From the NCBI RefSeq assembly GCF_900112615.1, contig NZ_FOMK01000004.1:930001-994000 (forward strand): a stretch of DNA of 64,000 nt, written 5' to 3'. How positions within the stretch are numbered: the stretch's first letter is position 1; the number at the start of each line of letters is the position of its first letter. This DNA is from Chitinophaga sp. CF118. Lineage in GTDB: Bacteria > Bacteroidota > Bacteroidia > Chitinophagales > Chitinophagaceae. Shown piece by piece: positions 63,661-64,000 of this stretch. The notes beneath the pieces were generated by a model. That model was not told where the DNA came from. It worked only from the letters and a program-made list of their open reading frames with translations, and ran no database searches. A program made the position numbers and the translations under genes.

Positions 63661-63965
63661 TTCTCCTTTAATACGAACTTCATCAATCTGCCACTTGAAA
63701 CATACTTAATGTTAAATCCCATTTCATAGAAATAATCATCCATTCCTCTTCCTAAAAATCTACTGGGGGTTACAGCATTTCCTTTATCATCAATAACAGG
63801 TACCTGCACAACAATATCCATATAGGCTGGCCCCTCTCCAATGATCTTGTATTGTCCTTTAAAGGCCTTCTTCTCCACATATTCCTCAATCCTATCTGAG
63901 ATCCGACGGTTGTTCACTCTGTCTGTTATCAGTACCTTGCTGGCTTTGTCAATTTCGAACTGCAT
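63657..63965 (-). CDS. Hypothetical protein, possibly continuing past the window edge
   Basis: I recognise no family. From the ATG at 63965 it is 102 residues, mixed charge, without signal peptide or membrane segment. A helical start ('RRISDRIEEYVEKKAFKG') is followed by a beta-type part ('MDIVVQVPVIDDKG', 'FNIKYVSSGRLMKFVLKEK'). The reading frame stays open upstream to the window end (64000) and reads 'KVLKEGRQAN', so the true start may lie outside. It is convergent with the receptor gene. Confidence 0.6.
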   Translation of the reverse strand: MQFEIDKASKVLITDRVNNRRISDRIEEYVEKKAFKGQYKIIGEGPAYMDIVVQVPVIDDKGNAVTPSRFLGRGMDDYFYEMGFNIKYVSSGRLMKFVLKEK

Positions 63966-64000
63966 ATTTGCCTGCCTGCCTTCTTTTAATACCTTATTAT

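Overview
The window looks like a chromosomal segment of a Bacteroidota bacterium, most likely a Chitinophaga-type member of the Chitinophagaceae. The reasons are four SusC/SusD pairs, Bacteroidota-type promoters (TAnnTTTG -7 boxes, no Shine-Dalgarno), FAS1 lipoproteins next to SusCD, a LytTR/LytS pair, an OMP_b-brl_3 type receptor and a stand-alone bacterial terpene synthase. I saw no rRNA, tRNA, transposase, integrase or CRISPR array.

Region 1 (1-20760, all minus strand) is a pectin-type polysaccharide utilisation locus. In transcription order it holds SusC, SusD, a PL1-like pectate lyase with a DUF3826 tail, a beta-helix/DUF6298 protein, a GH140 apiosidase-like enzyme, a GH43-like lipoprotein, a second SusC and SusD, a sialidase-fold propeller protein and a GH78 alpha-L-rhamnosidase that runs off the left edge. 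A 141-bp palindromic element interrupts it at 10432-10572. Together the products would cut pectin at the surface, import fragments through two SusCD pumps and trim rhamnose, apiose and arabinose-type side chains.

Region 2 (21100-30560) holds unlinked housekeeping and sensory genes: kup potassium transporter, class I terpene synthase, a hybrid histidine kinase divergent from a single-domain response regulator, a secreted hypothetical protein and a penicillin-acylase family Ntn hydrolase. Strong hairpins lie between many of them, including a perfect 36-bp-arm palindrome at 27128-27202.

Region 3 (30850-33210) is a small defence/stress cluster: a short RNA with its own intrinsic terminator placed 12 bases before an AbiF/Abi_2 HEPN protein gene, then a macro-domain ADP-ribose hydrolase and a nucleotidyltransferase.

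Region 4 (33345-50522, minus) is a ten-gene putative operon with two SusCD pairs, each followed by a FAS1 lipoprotein, plus DUF5007, DUF5008/propeller, a phosphodiesterase-like protein with a damaged metal site, and a DUF1735/discoidin lipoprotein. It has no recognisable glycoside hydrolase, so its ligand is unknown.

Region 5 (51322-61077) is regulatory: a helical-repeat protein of unknown role, a minisatellite and the second copy of the palindromic element, an AraC regulator overlapping a thioredoxin-reductase-like flavoprotein, a 61-bp tandem repeat array, three paralogous AraC regulators with a fourth paralogue reduced to its sensor domain, and a LytTR response regulator/LytS-type kinase pair. 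The kinase is divergent from an outer-membrane beta-barrel receptor across a 17-bp inverted repeat. The window ends in a small hypothetical gene that may continue past the edge.
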